In this document: in pieces, positions 40,401 through 51,900 of the stretch
How the letters are laid out: every line of letters starts with the position of its first letter
Position numbering within the stretch: position 1 is the stretch's first letter
NCBI RefSeq assembly: GCF_000252955.1
Contig: NC_014228.1
Coordinates: 2,122,005 to 2,186,004, forward strand
Direction: 5' to 3'
Source: Xenorhabdus nematophila ATCC 19061
Lineage (GTDB): Bacteria; Pseudomonadota; Gammaproteobacteria; Enterobacterales; Enterobacteriaceae
DNA: 64,000 bases
Translations under genes and position numbers: made by a program
Notes under the pieces: generated by a model
Seen by the model: the letters and a program-made list of their open reading frames with translations, nothing else
Told to the model about the DNA's origin: nothing
Databases searched by the model: none

Positions 40401-42063
40401 CTGGACAAAAATCTTTGATGACCAATATCGACAGACAGCGACTGAAAACGTTATTTCCGATAAACATGACACTGACAGTGATTTTGGCGGCTGGATAAAC
40501 AGTTATACCAATCAGCCGATCCCGCTTGAGCAAATGGAAGAGTGGCGTGCGGGTACCATGCAACGAATTGACCTCCTGCATCCCCGTCGTTTACTGGAAA
40601 TCGGTTGTGGTACAGGTTTACTGTTATATCGCTATGCGGAACAGTGTGAATCGGTATTGGCGACGGATATTTCGGCAGAAGTACTGGCGCGACATCAGCA
40701 AATCCTGCAACAACGCGGTTGGTCGCATGTCCAGTTACGTCAGGGGGATGCGCTGAATTTGGGTATGATCACGCCCGGCATGTTCGATACGGTTGTCATT
40801 AACTCGGTGGTTCAGTATTTCCCCAATGTCCAGTATCTGGACAATGTTATTGCTCAGTTACTGCCTGCGGTTGAAGCAAGTGGGAAAATTCTGCTGGGGG
40901 ATATCCGCAACCTTGATCTGCTGACAGCACATGTGACGGCGATAGAACAAAGCCATCTGGGTGAACAGCGTATTTCCGTGGGAACACTGGCAAACCGTAT
41001 TCAAAGACATTTACAGCAAGAAGAAGAGTTCCTGCTCAGCCCGACTTATTTTGCTCAACTGCCAACACGTTACCCAGAGATCGGCAGAGTCGATATTCTG
41101 GTCAAACGTGGCGTAGGCGATAATGAGATGCTGCGTTATCGTTATGACGTCATACTGCATAAAAAAGGTGAAAATGCACAATCTTGTGGTCATGCTCCTT
41201 TCACTTGGCATGATTTTGTTTCCCTTGAAAATTTACGTGATATGTTACAAAGGGAAGAGCAAACATTCGGTGTTTCGGGTATCCCCAATGCCCGCGTTAA
41301 AGACGATCTTGCCTTGGCTGAGGGGTTACGCCATTGGCCGGCCAATCAATTTATTTCTTCATCTGAACAAGCGGGTAATTTCTCCTCGCAATCAGTGGAA
41401 CAGATTCAATCTCTTGAATTACTGCTCCAATATGCTGAACAGTGCGGTTATCAGTGTGGTATGACGTGGTCACAACAACAACCTGATCTGCTGGATGTGA
41501 TTTTCAGCCGTGGAACATTGCCTCAAATACAGGCTCGTTCTGATTACAGTCAAACCCATCTGGCTAATTATCCGCAAATTTCGTCTATTAGTGGTGAACT
41601 TTCAGAACTCCTTGAATCTGCGCTGAAAAAGCAATTGCCGGAATATATGGTGCCCAGCCTGTATATCCCCCTGGAGCGTATGCCACTCTCTCTGAACAAT
41701 AAAATCGATAAAAAAGCACTGCCGGTTCCTAACGAGGATGATTTGCGGCGGCAGGCTTATACCGCTCCAAGAGATGAAACTGAGAAGAAGCTTTGTCAGT
41801 TATGGAAAAATTTATTGAAAGTTCATCAGGTTGGGATTCATGACAATTTCTTCACACTGGGCGGGCATTCACTTCAGGCAACACGTTTGATTAGCTCAAT
41901 ACGCAGTGAATTAGACGTTGAAATTCCATTAAGAACTATTTTTGAGCACCCGACACTGGAGCAATTATCAAAAGTTGTCACAGTTCATCTTGTCATGGCA
42001 AGAAGAAAACATTTCCAGACAGAGCAAGGGACAACACAAAAATTATTGAAAGGTGATATATGA
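37399..42063 (+). CDS. NRPS2: rhabdopeptide/xenortide-type synthetase, docking-C-A-NMT-PCP
   Basis: This 1554-residue protein repeats the NRPS1 design: docking domain (1-57), C domain with the canonical HHIAYDGWS (about 204), A domain with FDAAIL near 737 and VYGPTE, N-methyltransferase with LEIGCGTG near 1066, PCP with LGGHS near 1486, and a tail ending LLKGDI. The deduced pocket D-A-L-V-L-A-V-S-I-K is the same as in NRPS1 and NRPS3, so the same amino acid should be loaded and N-methylated at each step. Start and stop overlap the neighbouring genes by 4 bp (ATGA). Long stretches are nearly identical to NRPS3 at the DNA level. The short tail should contact an N-terminal docking domain of the next synthetase. 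Confidence 0.94.
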   Translation: MKHAAQIVSEALEQGITLFVVDNQLKYQAKRDSIPPELLSEWKNHKQELIDFLNQIDSDWSQPIQHYEKAEHYPLSFAQQRLWLIDQLNGSSPQYNGTGDFRLKEAVNIEAFEAAVKSLLERHEALRTHFTVIDNEPRQVIATTYDLPMTYHDLSALSETEKKHHLKRLNKEEWDQVFNLSTDLMLRIRAIKLAENDYVIIYTMHHIAYDGWSIPIFLSELLTLYRAYCNGENNPLSPLKVQYADYAQWQRNWLQGEILEKQLTYWQNQLAGITPLHRFPLDNPRPEKQGFEGHVHSQRLSAHLTQKIRALCTRHEVTLFMFLETAFAVLLSRYSNEKDIVVGMPIAGRRHRDIEPLIGFFVNSLVIRTDLSGQPTFSALLKQNSRTILNAYAHQDLPFEMLVEKISPERNLNHNPVFQIIFAVQNNQQDTTLEQDNIDPDEEKTLLTTRFDLEVHVYEDEEKGGLSILWISDTSLFNRDTIDRLLANYETLLTSIVEAMNVSPANKEPTIDKLPLLGDVEKHSLLHELNGSQTQYQRGLCFHELFEEQVALNPEKTALVFGESTLSYRELNEQANQLAHYLIEQGIQPDTLVAICLPRTLQMAVTLLGILKAGGAYVPLDISYPKARLQYMLEHSGAEFILTETHLVDNLPLNQQNVICLDTSEIQSHLKNLPTENIIERPFPLTENHLAYVIYTSGSTGRPKGAMLEHKGWVNLAHAQAALFGADSNIRGLQFASWSFDAAILEMSMTLAYGATLYLISETQRRSPELLDAIVEKYQITHAVLPPALLPHLDFSKWRSVSTLLLAGEAVPPHIAAQWSQERNLFNVYGPTECTSIITCGLLTADKRITIGKPLPNAVMRIMDSDGNLVPLGAEGELHIGGIQLARGYRNAPELTEKQFICDPFSPNPTDKLYRTGDLVRWTPEGELDFIGRIDSQVKIRSHRIELGEIESVLAGQDILSSAAVITNGDSDDKKLIAYVCPSTDWLAEKATAFNADYLESWTKIFDDQYRQTATENVISDKHDTDSDFGGWINSYTNQPIPLEQMEEWRAGTMQRIDLLHPRRLLEIGCGTGLLLYRYAEQCESVLATDISAEVLARHQQILQQRGWSHVQLRQGDALNLGMITPGMFDTVVINSVVQYFPNVQYLDNVIAQLLPAVEASGKILLGDIRNLDLLTAHVTAIEQSHLGEQRISVGTLANRIQRHLQQEEEFLLSPTYFAQLPTRYPEIGRVDILVKRGVGDNEMLRYRYDVILHKKGENAQSCGHAPFTWHDFVSLENLRDMLQREEQTFGVSGIPNARVKDDLALAEGLRHWPANQFISSSEQAGNFSSQSVEQIQSLELLLQYAEQCGYQCGMTWSQQQPDLLDVIFSRGTLPQIQARSDYSQTHLANYPQISSISGELSELLESALKKQLPEYMVPSLYIPLERMPLSLNNKIDKKALPVPNEDDLRRQAYTAPRDETEKKLCQLWKNLLKVHQVGIHDNFFTLGGHSLQATRLISSIRSELDVEIPLRTIFEHPTLEQLSKVVTVHLVMARRKHFQTEQGTTQKLLKGDI

Positions 42064-45000
42064 AAAACGCCGCTCAGATTGTCAATGAAGCTTTAAGTCA
42101 GGGAATTACCCTGTTTGTTGCTGATAATCGCTTACAATATGAAACTCAGTGCGACATTATACCGCCGGAATTGCTTAATGAATGGAAAGAACATAAACAT
42201 GAATTGATTAAGTTTCTGAGTGACGCCAATTCAGACGAGGAAACACACACCTATCAATTGCAAGCTATCCAACGTGATGAGCATGCAACCGATTACCCAC
42301 TCTCATTTGCCCAACAGCGTTTGTGGTTGATTGATCAGGCTAATGGCAGCAGCCCCCAGTACAACGGTACCGGGGATTTCAGATTAAAAGAAACCGTGAA
42401 TATTGAGGCACTTGAAGCGGCAGTGAAGAGCTTGCTTGAACGTCATGAAGCATTGCGCACTCATTTTAAAATCATTGATAACGAACCGCGGCAGGTGATT
42501 GCGACAACTTACAATCTGCCCGTTATTTATCATGATTTATCGGCACTGTCTGAAACAGACAAAAACCATCACTTAAAACGACTCAATAAAGAAGAAGGTG
42601 ATCAGATTTTTAACCTCAGTACCGATCTAATGCTGCGTATCCGGGTCGTTAAATTGGCCGAAAATGATTACGTTATTATCTATACGATGCACCATATCGC
42701 CTACGATGGCTGGTCGATCCCGATTTTCCTCAGTGAATTTTTCACCTTATATAGGGCTTATTGCCACGGTGAAAATAATCCGCTACCCCCGCTAAAGATC
42801 CAATATGCCGACTATGCCCGATGGCAACGGAACTGGCTGCAAGGCGAAATTCTGGAAAAACAACTGACGTATTGGCAAAACCAGTTAGCTGGCATTGTCC
42901 CTTTACACCATTTTCCGTTGGATAATCCCCGGCCGGAAAAACAGGGCTTCGAAGGGCGTGTTCATTCGCAATGTTTTTCAGAGCATTTCACTCAAAAAAT
43001 CAGGGCACTGTGCGCCAAACATGAAGTCACTTTATTTATGTTTCTGGAAACGGCGTTTGCCGTTTTGCTCAGCCGCTACAGCAATGAAAAAGATATCGTG
43101 ATTGGCATGCCAATCGCTGGCAGAAGACACCGTGATATTGAGTCCCTGATCGGCTTTTTCGTCAATTCTCTGGTTATCCGAACGGATCTATCCGGGCAGC
43201 CTACTTTCAGTGAATTATTAAAGCAAAACAGCCGCACCATTCTGGATGCTTATGAGTATCAAGATCTGCCCTTTGAGATGTTGGTGGAAAAACTCAGCCC
43301 GGAGCGAAATTTAAATCATAATCCTGTCTTCCAGATCATGTTTGCCGTACAGAACAATCAACAAGATTTTATTTGGGAGCAGGAACATATTGTTCAAGAT
43401 GAAGAAAAACCGCTTCTCACGACCCGTTTTGATTTGGAAGTCCATGTTTATGAACAGGAGAATGAGTTATGGGTTGTATGGATTGCAGATACCAGTCTGT
43501 TTAACAGCGATACCATTGACAGATTACTCGCTAATTACGAAACCCTGCTGACCAGCATTGTTGAGGCGATGAGCGACCATTCGGTTAATAATGAGCCATC
43601 CGTCCATGATCTCCCGTTTCTGGCTGATGCAGAAAAACATATGCTACTGCATGAGTTGAATGGGCCACAGGCCCAGTATCAACGCGATCTGTGTTTCCAT
43701 GAGTTGTTTGAAGAGCAAGTTGCACTTTATCCTGAAAAAAACGCGTTGATTTTTGGCGAAAGCACGCTCAGTTATAGAGAATTGAATGAGCAGGCTAACC
43801 AATTGGCGCACTATCTTATTGAACTGGGTATTCAGCCCGATACCTTGATTGCGATTTGCCTTCCTCGGTCATTACAGGCAGTGGTTGTACTGTTGGGTAT
43901 CCTTAAAGCTGGCGGGGCTTATGTGCCGCTGGATGCCAGTTATCCGAAAGCGCGTCTTCAATATATGCTGGAGCACAGTGGGGCGGAATTTATTCTGACT
44001 GAAACATCTTTGGTCGAAAAATTACCTGTCAGCCAACAAAAAGTTATTTGTCTGGACAGTGACGAAATACAGTCACATGTGCAGAACATGCTGGCAGACA
44101 ATATTGTTGATCGACTTTTGCCCCTGGCAGAAAATCATCTGGCCTATGTTATCTACACCTCCGGTTCGACAGGCAGGCCAAAGGGCGCGATGATGGAACA
44201 CAAGGGTTGGGTCAATCTGGCTCATGCGCAAACCACGTTGTTTGGGATTGATACAGATAGTCGTGTATTACAATTTGCTTCCTGGAGTTTTGATGCTGCC
44301 ATTCTGGAAATGTCCATGACATTGGCATACGGGGCAACACTGTATCTTATTTCTGAAACCCAGCGACGTTCCCCTGAGTTACTGGATGCAATCATTGAAA
44401 AATCTCAGATTACCCATGCCGTATTACCACCAGCATTATTACCTCATTTGGGTTTCAGTAAGTGGCGCAGCGTTTCAACTCTGCTATTAGCCGGGGAGGC
44501 CGTACCACCGCATATTGCTGCACAGTGGTCACAAGATCGGAAATTGTTCAATGTCTATGGTCCGACAGAGTGTACCTCCATTATCACCTGCGGATTATTA
44601 ACAGCAGATAAGCGGATCACGATTGGCAAACCACTGCCGAATGCCGTGATGCGCATTATGGACTCCGATGGCAATTTAGTCCCATTTGGTGCAGAAGGGG
44701 AGCTGCATATCGGCGGTATTCAACTGGCCCGCGGTTACCGGAATGCGCCGGAACTGACAGAAAAGCAGTTTATCCGTGATCCCTTCAGTACTAACCCGGC
44801 TGACAAGCTTTATCGTACCGGTGATTTAGTCCGCTGGACCCTCGATGGTGAATTGGAATTTATTGGCCGCATTGATTCACAGGTCAAAATTCGCAGCCAT
44901 CGAATCGAGCTGGGTGAGATTGAGTCCGTTCTGGCCGGACAGGACATTTTAAGCAGTGCAGTAGTGATCACAAATGGTGACAGTGATGATAAAAAACTGA

Positions 45001-48000
45001 TTGCTTATGTTTGCCCCAGTGCAGAGTGGCTGGCTAGAAAAGCTACCGAATTTAATGCCGATTATGTGCAAAGCTGGACAGAAATTTTTGATGAGCAATA
45101 CCGACAGAAAAGTGTCAAAAATACCCTCGCTGATCAGCATGATGCGGATAGTGATTTTGGCGGTTGGATAAACAGTTATACCGATCAACCCATCCCGCTT
45201 GAACAGATGGAAGAGTGGCGGACGGGCACCATGCAACGAATTAATGCCCTGCATCCCCGCCATTTACTGGAAATTGGCTGTGGTTCTGGTCTCCTGTTAT
45301 ATCGCTATGCGGAACAGTGTGAATCAGTCCTGGCCACCGATATCTCAGCCGAAGTGCTGGCGCGGCATCAGCACAGCCTGCAACAACGCGGTTGGTCACA
45401 TGTCCAGTTGCGTCAGGGAGATGCCCTTAATTCGGGGGTATTGGCACCGGACACTTTTGATACCGTTATCATTAACTCGGTGGTGCAATACTTCCCCAAT
45501 GTTCAGTATCTGGACAATGTCCTTGCCCAGTTATTGCCGGCGGTTGCCGCAGGGGGAAAAATTTTGCTGGGGGATATCCGCAACTTAGATCTGCTGACAA
45601 CACATGTGACGGCGATAGAACAGAGCCATCTGGGTGAACAGCGCATTTCCGTGAGCACGATGGCCAACCGTATTCAGCGGCGCTTGCAGCAAGAAGAAGA
45701 GTTCCTGATCAGCCCGACCTATTTCGCTCAATTACCCGCCCGTTATCCGGAGATTAGCCGGGTGGATATTCTGGTTAAACGGGGCGTCGGTGACAATGAA
45801 ATGCTGCGCTATCGCTATGAAGTCATCTTGCATAAACGGGATAACCATGCTGCATCATGTCACGATCGGCCTGTCACCTGGTTTGATTTCAATACGATTG
45901 ACGCGGTGAGCCGTCTGCTGCAAGCAGGAACTTACAAGACCTTTGGTATTTCAGGTATGCCCAACGCCCGTATCAAAGAGGATGTTGAATTGGCTGAAGG
46001 ACTGCGTCATTGGCCGGCCAATCAAATACTATCTTCACTGAAAAATACCGGCTGTTTGACCTCGGAAGCGATGGAGCAAATTTTAACTTTCGAATCCTTG
46101 CTTCAGTATGCGGAGCAGTGCGGTTATCAATGCGGCGTGACGTGGTCACAAAAACAATCGGACTTGTTGGATGTGATTTTCGGTCGTGATGAGTTGCCTC
46201 CTGTCCAGGCCCGTCATCAATACAGCCAAACCCATTTAGCCAATTATCCGCAAATCTCTGCTATTGGAGGGGAACTTTCAGAGCAACTGGAAATGGCCCT
46301 GAAAAAACAGTTGCCTGACTATATGGTGCCCAGCCTTTATATCCCACTGGAGCGTATGCCACTCTCGCTGAACAATAAAATTGATAAAAAAGCGCTGCCG
46401 GTTCCAGATGACAGTGATGTACACCATCAAAATTATGTCGCCCCCAGAGATGAAATTGAGGAAAAACTCTGTCAGTTGTGGCAAAAGCATCTGAAAATCA
46501 ATCAAGTGGGTATTTATGATAATTTCTTCTCACTCGGTGGCCATTCGCTCTTGGCAGTGAAAATAACAGCCTCCATAAAAAATGATTTAAGTAACAATTT
46601 CAGTATGAATCAAATGTTTTCGAATCCGACTATTGCACAGATTGCCAGTGTGATTCGTAGCGCTCAAGACCATGACATATCTACACTATTGCCAACACAA
46701 CGTGTATCCGACGGAAAAATACCAATTTCTTATTACCAAAAGATGTTCTGGTCTCTGATCCAAGAAAGAGTATTGGACGATGCCTTTAATGTTCCCATTA
46801 CCTTGTTGATGGAGGGCGAATTAAACCAAAGTGCATTGGAAAAAAGTTTGACTGTTATTTTAGAACGACATGAAAGTTTACGATTAAGATTTTATGAAGA
46901 AAATGGACAGTTTTTCATGAAACCGAATAACAGCATGAAAATCAATTTACAAATTATCGATTCGTTGCCAAAAGGAATGGAGAAAGAACAAATTACCATT
47001 GAAATTAACAAACTCTGGGAAGAGAAATTAAGAGTACCTTTTGATATTTACAATGGCCCATTATTCAAGACATTTTTGCTGCCTGTATCAGAAACACGCC
47101 ATGTCTTATTAGTTAATATTCATCATATTATCTGTGATGGATGGTCTATCAATATTTTTATGAATGAATTTAAGAAACTATACTCGGCTTACTCACAGGA
47201 ACAAGATATTATTCTTCCCATAGTTGCAATGCAATATTCTGACTGTGTTTATGATTTGCAAGAACGACATAAGACTGAAAAATATCAAAGGCAGCTAAAA
47301 TTCTGGCTGCAACAATTTGCTGATATTGATATGAATGAACGTTGTTTTCCAGTCGCTTTCAGCAAACATCTGACTACTGAGTATCAATTTAAAGCGATTA
47401 ATATTAATACTCCAAAATCATTGGATAAGGCTGCTGTACAATATTGCGAAATCCATAAGATTACACCTTATATGTTATATATGGCTTTGTTCCACGCTTG
47501 TCTTTTTATACATTCTGGTGAATCACAACATATCGCCACATCACCACAAGCTGATCGTTCTCATATTGACAGCCATCAAACAATAGGACTGTTTTTGAGT
47601 GACCTGATAGTTAAATCAACTATCAGTAAAGAGATGAGCCTTTATGAAATCATTCAGCAAGTCAGTGATTTTATTTATAAAGCGCTGGAAAATTCAGATA
47701 TCCATATGGCTGCGGTGATTGATAACGTAGGGGAAAAGGTGAGAGATAATATATTTAATATTGTCTTTAACTATATGGATGCTCAGAATCTCTATGATTA
47801 TGCAGATAATTCTGATAGTGGAAAAATATCCCTGCCAAGCCTCGATATAGAATTGATAAATATTGACCCGACTCCTTTTCAATCACTGGGGATAAACTTC
47901 ATCAACATACCACAAAATATCATGTGCGAGTTAAGCTATAACCCAGAGCTGTATACTGAAGAAACTGCCAATAATCTTGCAAGATATTATGGACGACTGC

Positions 48001-48056
48001 TGGAAGCCATTGTCTCTGGTCAAGATAAAGAAAATATCAGTTACTTTTATGACTAA
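42060..48056 (+). CDS. NRPS3: synthetase with terminal condensation domain, docking-C-A-NMT-PCP-C
   Basis: This 1998-residue protein has docking (1-57), C (HHIAYDGWS near 210), A (FDAAIL near 743, pocket as in NRPS1/2), N-methyltransferase (LEIGCGSG near 1070), PCP (LGGHS near 1490) and a second C domain (about 1560-1998; HHIICDGWS near 1688). There is no thioesterase and no GDI tail; it ends YFYD. In rhabdopeptide and xenortide systems such a terminal C domain releases the chain onto a free amine. It is the last gene of the coupled trio and is followed by a hairpin. The methyltransferase loop has Ser for Thr, which should be tolerated. Iterative use of modules would be typical for this class. 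Confidence 0.94.
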   Translation: MKNAAQIVNEALSQGITLFVADNRLQYETQCDIIPPELLNEWKEHKHELIKFLSDANSDEETHTYQLQAIQRDEHATDYPLSFAQQRLWLIDQANGSSPQYNGTGDFRLKETVNIEALEAAVKSLLERHEALRTHFKIIDNEPRQVIATTYNLPVIYHDLSALSETDKNHHLKRLNKEEGDQIFNLSTDLMLRIRVVKLAENDYVIIYTMHHIAYDGWSIPIFLSEFFTLYRAYCHGENNPLPPLKIQYADYARWQRNWLQGEILEKQLTYWQNQLAGIVPLHHFPLDNPRPEKQGFEGRVHSQCFSEHFTQKIRALCAKHEVTLFMFLETAFAVLLSRYSNEKDIVIGMPIAGRRHRDIESLIGFFVNSLVIRTDLSGQPTFSELLKQNSRTILDAYEYQDLPFEMLVEKLSPERNLNHNPVFQIMFAVQNNQQDFIWEQEHIVQDEEKPLLTTRFDLEVHVYEQENELWVVWIADTSLFNSDTIDRLLANYETLLTSIVEAMSDHSVNNEPSVHDLPFLADAEKHMLLHELNGPQAQYQRDLCFHELFEEQVALYPEKNALIFGESTLSYRELNEQANQLAHYLIELGIQPDTLIAICLPRSLQAVVVLLGILKAGGAYVPLDASYPKARLQYMLEHSGAEFILTETSLVEKLPVSQQKVICLDSDEIQSHVQNMLADNIVDRLLPLAENHLAYVIYTSGSTGRPKGAMMEHKGWVNLAHAQTTLFGIDTDSRVLQFASWSFDAAILEMSMTLAYGATLYLISETQRRSPELLDAIIEKSQITHAVLPPALLPHLGFSKWRSVSTLLLAGEAVPPHIAAQWSQDRKLFNVYGPTECTSIITCGLLTADKRITIGKPLPNAVMRIMDSDGNLVPFGAEGELHIGGIQLARGYRNAPELTEKQFIRDPFSTNPADKLYRTGDLVRWTLDGELEFIGRIDSQVKIRSHRIELGEIESVLAGQDILSSAVVITNGDSDDKKLIAYVCPSAEWLARKATEFNADYVQSWTEIFDEQYRQKSVKNTLADQHDADSDFGGWINSYTDQPIPLEQMEEWRTGTMQRINALHPRHLLEIGCGSGLLLYRYAEQCESVLATDISAEVLARHQHSLQQRGWSHVQLRQGDALNSGVLAPDTFDTVIINSVVQYFPNVQYLDNVLAQLLPAVAAGGKILLGDIRNLDLLTTHVTAIEQSHLGEQRISVSTMANRIQRRLQQEEEFLISPTYFAQLPARYPEISRVDILVKRGVGDNEMLRYRYEVILHKRDNHAASCHDRPVTWFDFNTIDAVSRLLQAGTYKTFGISGMPNARIKEDVELAEGLRHWPANQILSSLKNTGCLTSEAMEQILTFESLLQYAEQCGYQCGVTWSQKQSDLLDVIFGRDELPPVQARHQYSQTHLANYPQISAIGGELSEQLEMALKKQLPDYMVPSLYIPLERMPLSLNNKIDKKALPVPDDSDVHHQNYVAPRDEIEEKLCQLWQKHLKINQVGIYDNFFSLGGHSLLAVKITASIKNDLSNNFSMNQMFSNPTIAQIASVIRSAQDHDISTLLPTQRVSDGKIPISYYQKMFWSLIQERVLDDAFNVPITLLMEGELNQSALEKSLTVILERHESLRLRFYEENGQFFMKPNNSMKINLQIIDSLPKGMEKEQITIEINKLWEEKLRVPFDIYNGPLFKTFLLPVSETRHVLLVNIHHIICDGWSINIFMNEFKKLYSAYSQEQDIILPIVAMQYSDCVYDLQERHKTEKYQRQLKFWLQQFADIDMNERCFPVAFSKHLTTEYQFKAININTPKSLDKAAVQYCEIHKITPYMLYMALFHACLFIHSGESQHIATSPQADRSHIDSHQTIGLFLSDLIVKSTISKEMSLYEIIQQVSDFIYKALENSDIHMAAVIDNVGEKVRDNIFNIVFNYMDAQNLYDYADNSDSGKISLPSLDIELINIDPTPFQSLGINFINIPQNIMCELSYNPELYTEETANNLARYYGRLLEAIVSGQDKENISYFYD

Positions 48057-48095
48057 ATTCATTTAATAAATAATCCGTTAATGAATAAAAAGTCA

Positions 48096-48113
48096 GGCCT
48101 CATGAATGAGGCC
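48096..48113 (+). terminator. Hairpin after NRPS3
   Basis: GGCCTCAT and ATGAGGCC form a perfect stem with a 2-nt centre, followed by AATTATTGTT, 40 bp after the NRPS3 stop. It suggests that the NRPS1-3 transcript ends here and NRPS4 is separate. Confidence 0.7.
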
Positions 48114-48131
48114 AATTATTGTTAATCGTAG

Positions 48132-48562
48132 TCAATTTACTGGCGTAATTTTACTTGGGATATTAATGAGTTCAATATCAGGTTTATATTCCGAATCTAT
48201 CAAAATATAATCACAGCCATATTCATTGCACATTTTGAAATTGTATTCATTTTCTTCAATCGTTGATTCAAGTGTACAATCCGAATCATCTAACCGAGAT
48301 TCAATGGCATTTGCATATTTTTTTAACATCCGAAAAGTGATTTTCAATATACTCTTTAGTCATCACAAGACAGTGAAATTGGATTTGCCTCAGATAGTTA
48401 TCTGTGAAAGCATCTTTCCAGTCAAAAGGAATGTAACTTCCTTCAATAACAAGATTCTGATTATTCTCAATTGCTGTCTTGATGATCTCCTTAACAATCG
48501 GCCAAAGATACGATTCAAGTTTCTTATCAGATTCAAGTTTCTTATCATCTTCCGGGGTTATA
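48132..48562 (-). pseudogene. Frameshifted, 5'-truncated remnant of an unknown gene, possibly a kinase
   Basis: The minus strand encodes a continuous trace: WPIVKEIIKTAIENNQN, LVIEGSYIPFDWKDAF, LVMTKEYIENHFSDVKK, then after a one-base slip in a run of seven T (48318-48324 on plus) YANAIESRLDDSDCTLES to ITPVN and a stop. The VIEGSYI-type strand and overall pattern recall small P-loop kinases of the AAA/zeta type, but the P-loop itself is missing, so this is only a suggestion. The 5' end is lost where an IS630 fragment begins. It lies between NRPS3 and NRPS4. Confidence 0.6.
48512..48547. repeat. 18-bp tandem duplication inside the pseudogene
   Basis: GATTCAAGTTTCTTATCA occurs twice in a row. 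It adds six codons (KKLESD on the minus strand) in frame. Confidence 0.9.
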
Positions 48563-48569
48563 CCAAAGC

Positions 48570-48923
48570 CCTATTATTCTGGATAATGCGGGTTACCCCC
48601 GGGCAGAATGCGTGAAAGATATTGCGTATGGGCGTAATATTGAATTGCATTACCTGCCGCCTGACAGCCCAAATCTCAATCCGATAGAGCGATTGTGGAA
48701 GTATATGAATGAGCCAGTGCGTAACAATGTCTATTTTCCGGATGCGCAGACGTTTCGTGAAACCCTGCGTCACTTTTTCCATGTCATGTTGCCAGAAAAA
48801 ACGAAAGAACTCACGACCCGACTGACTGACCATTTTCATTTACTATGTGAATCTGTTTTTCAGGTAATATCTCATTACCTCTTATTTCATGGAAAATCTC
48901 CATTCCAAACAGGGGATAATTAA
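48570..48923 (+). pseudogene. IS630-family transposase, C-terminal fragment
   Basis: The frame reads ILDNAGYPRAECVKDI, then LNPIERLWKYMNEPVRNN and HFFHVMLPEKTKELTTRL, clearly related to but distinct from the IS630 type A copy at 21009-21995. The N-terminal two-thirds are missing. The frame runs on past the usual end to a stop at 48921. It separates the pseudogene from NRPS4. Confidence 0.85.
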
Positions 48924-48942
48924 AAATATTTAAAGGTGATAT

Positions 48943-51900
48943 ATGAAAAATGCAATTCAAATTATTAATGAAGCTTTGGAATATGGCATTACGCTATCTA
49001 TTGAGAATGGAAAATTACAATATGAAACTGATTGTGATATTATTCCATCTCAATTGTCATATGAATGGATTAATAACAAAAATCAATTAATGAGCTTTCT
49101 GGAACTGTCTTATCCAACAGAAAACATGTCGCAAGGCAATATTCTGGATAATCAATTGGATTATTGGGAAAAACAACTAGCTAGCATCTCTCCGCTGCAT
49201 CATTTTCCATTGGATAACCCCCGTTCAGAAAAACAGAGTTTCGAAAAATGTACACATCAACAACGTATTTCAAATAATCTTATACAAGAAATAAAAACGT
49301 TATGCACCCAACATGAAGTCACTTTATTTACGTTTTTAGAGACTGCCTTTGCTGTGTTGTTTAGCCATTACAGTAATGAAAAAGATATTGTAATTGGAAC
49401 ACTAATTACAAAAAGAAAACGCTATGATATTGACTCTTCAATGGGATACTTTGTCAATTCACTGGTTATCAGAACAGATTTATCCTCTCAGCCTACTTTC
49501 AGTGAATTATTAAAACAAAATAGTCATACTATCTTGGATGCTTATGCACACCAAGAACTTCCTTTTGAAAGATTGGCAAAAAAAATAAGCCCTAGTCATA
49601 ATCTAAACTATCATCCTATTTTCCAAATTGCGTTTACGCTAGGAAAGACTGATCAGAAAAATATGGCTTTGGCGCAGGAAAATTACGTTAATAGTGGAGA
49701 ATACCTGCATCTGAAAACCCTGCTTGATTTAGAAATCCACATTGATGAAAAAGATGGGGAAGAATTATCTCTTTTCTGGAATTATGATACTGATTTGTTT
49801 GAAAATACCACGATTGAAAGATTAAGTGCCAATTATGAAACCCTACTTTCCAATATTGTTGCAATGATGACGCAGGATGTTGATGAAGAACTGCCTGCTC
49901 AGGAACCCTCTGTTCATAACATTCCATTTCTATCTGATACTGAAAAGTACACTTTATTGCATGAATGGAATGGGCCACAGAAACATTATCAAACAGGGCG
50001 TTGTTTCCATGACTTGTTTGAAGAACAAGCTGAACGAGTGCCTGAAAATACCGCACTGGTTTTTGGTGATGATTCACTGACTTATCGAGCAGTCAATGAA
50101 CAAGCCAACCAACTGGCACATTATTTGATAGAATTGGGTGTCAAACCTGATACGCTGGTCGCACTTTGTGTGTCGAGATCATTACAAGGGATAGTAGCGT
50201 TACTGGGAATTCTTAAAGCAGGCGGTGCATATGTACCGTTAGATCCCGGTTACCCGCAGGCACGCCTTCAGTATATGCTGGAGCATAGTGAAGTTGAGTT
50301 CATCCTTACCGAAACACATCTGGCAGAAAAATTGCCTATCCGCCAGCAAACAGTGATCTATCTGGATACACAGACCGTACAATTACACCTGCAAAATATG
50401 CCAACCGGGAATATCACCAGACGCTCAATGCCTCTGACAGAAGATAATCTGATTTATGTGATTTATACTTCTGGCTCTACGGGCAAACCCAAAGGCGTAA
50501 TGGTGAAGCATAAAGGCTGGGTCAATCTGGCATTATCTCAGGCCGATCTATTTGGGATTGATGCAAACAGCCGGGTATTACAGTTTGCTTCATGGAGCTT
50601 TGTGGCAATGACCATAGAGATGGCGATGGCTTTCCCTTGTGGCGCAACGCTGTGTTTGATTTCAGAAACGCAGCAACGTACTCCTGAGCTACTGGATGAT
50701 ATGGTTGAAAAATATCAGATTACTCATACTATGCTGCCGCAAGCGCTATTACCTCATCTGAACTTCAACAAATGGCAATCCGTCTCAAATTTATTATTGG
50801 GGGGAGAGGCTGTACCACCACAAATAGCAACTCGTTGGAAACCGGGCAGAAAACTATTTAACGCATATGGCTCTACAGAAACTTCCTCTATGGTAACTGC
50901 TGGTTTATTAATTGATGACCGAATTACAATTGGGAAACCATTGCCTAATGTAGTGGTTCGTATTCTTGATCCGGAGAGGAGTCTGGTACCAATTGGGGCA
51001 ATTGGGGAACTGCATATCGGTGGGGTTCAGTTGGCACGGGGTTACCGGAATTCACCGGAAATTACAGAAAAACAGTTTATCCGCGATCCATTAAGCTCAT
51101 CATGTGCAGATTCTGATACAGAAAACAAACTTTACCGGACGGGAGATTTAGTGCGTTGGACACCCGATGGTCAATTAGAGTTTATAGGACGTGTTGATTC
51201 ATTGGTCAAAATTCGTGGCCATCGCATCGAATTAGGTGAGATTGAAGATACCTTGAGCAGACTTGATGCCTTAAGTAGTGCCGCTGTGATTGCTTACGGT
51301 GAGGGCAATGAAGATAAGAAACTAATTGCTTATGTTTGTCCGAGCGCTGAATGGCTTGGAGAAAGAGACGCAACCTTTGATGCCTATGCTCTTAACAGTG
51401 AACTTTCAGAATTACTTCAATCTTCCCTGAACCAACAATTGCCTGAATATATGGTTCCCCGTATCTATATCCTTCTGGAGCGAATGCCGCTCACCCCTAA
51501 CAACAAAGTGGATAAAAAAGCCCTGCCTGTGCCGGATAACAGTAAATTACGCCAACAAAATTATGTTGCACCAAGAAATGAAATAGAAGAAAAGCTGTGC
51601 CTGTTATGGCAAAAACATTTGAAAATTAATCAGGTAGGTATTCATGATAACTTCTTCGCACTTGGAGGACATTCGCTTTTAGCAACTAAGATTACGGCAT
51701 CCATTAAAAATGGACTGAACAAGAGTCTTAACATGTATCAATTATTTACAAATCCGACCATTGCACAAATTGCAAATGTGATTAAGGACATTAAAAGACC
51801 TGAAATATTGATATCCGAACCAAGACAAAATGCCCCTGATGGGAAAATCCCACTCTCTTATGGACACAAATTGCTTTTTCCTCTGATACAAAAGGGAAGA

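Noticed and set aside
48226..48615. Plus-strand open frame of 129 codons between NRPS3 and NRPS4
   Set aside because: It is antisense to the recognisable minus-strand pseudogene trace and to the start of the IS630 fragment, with low-complexity content.
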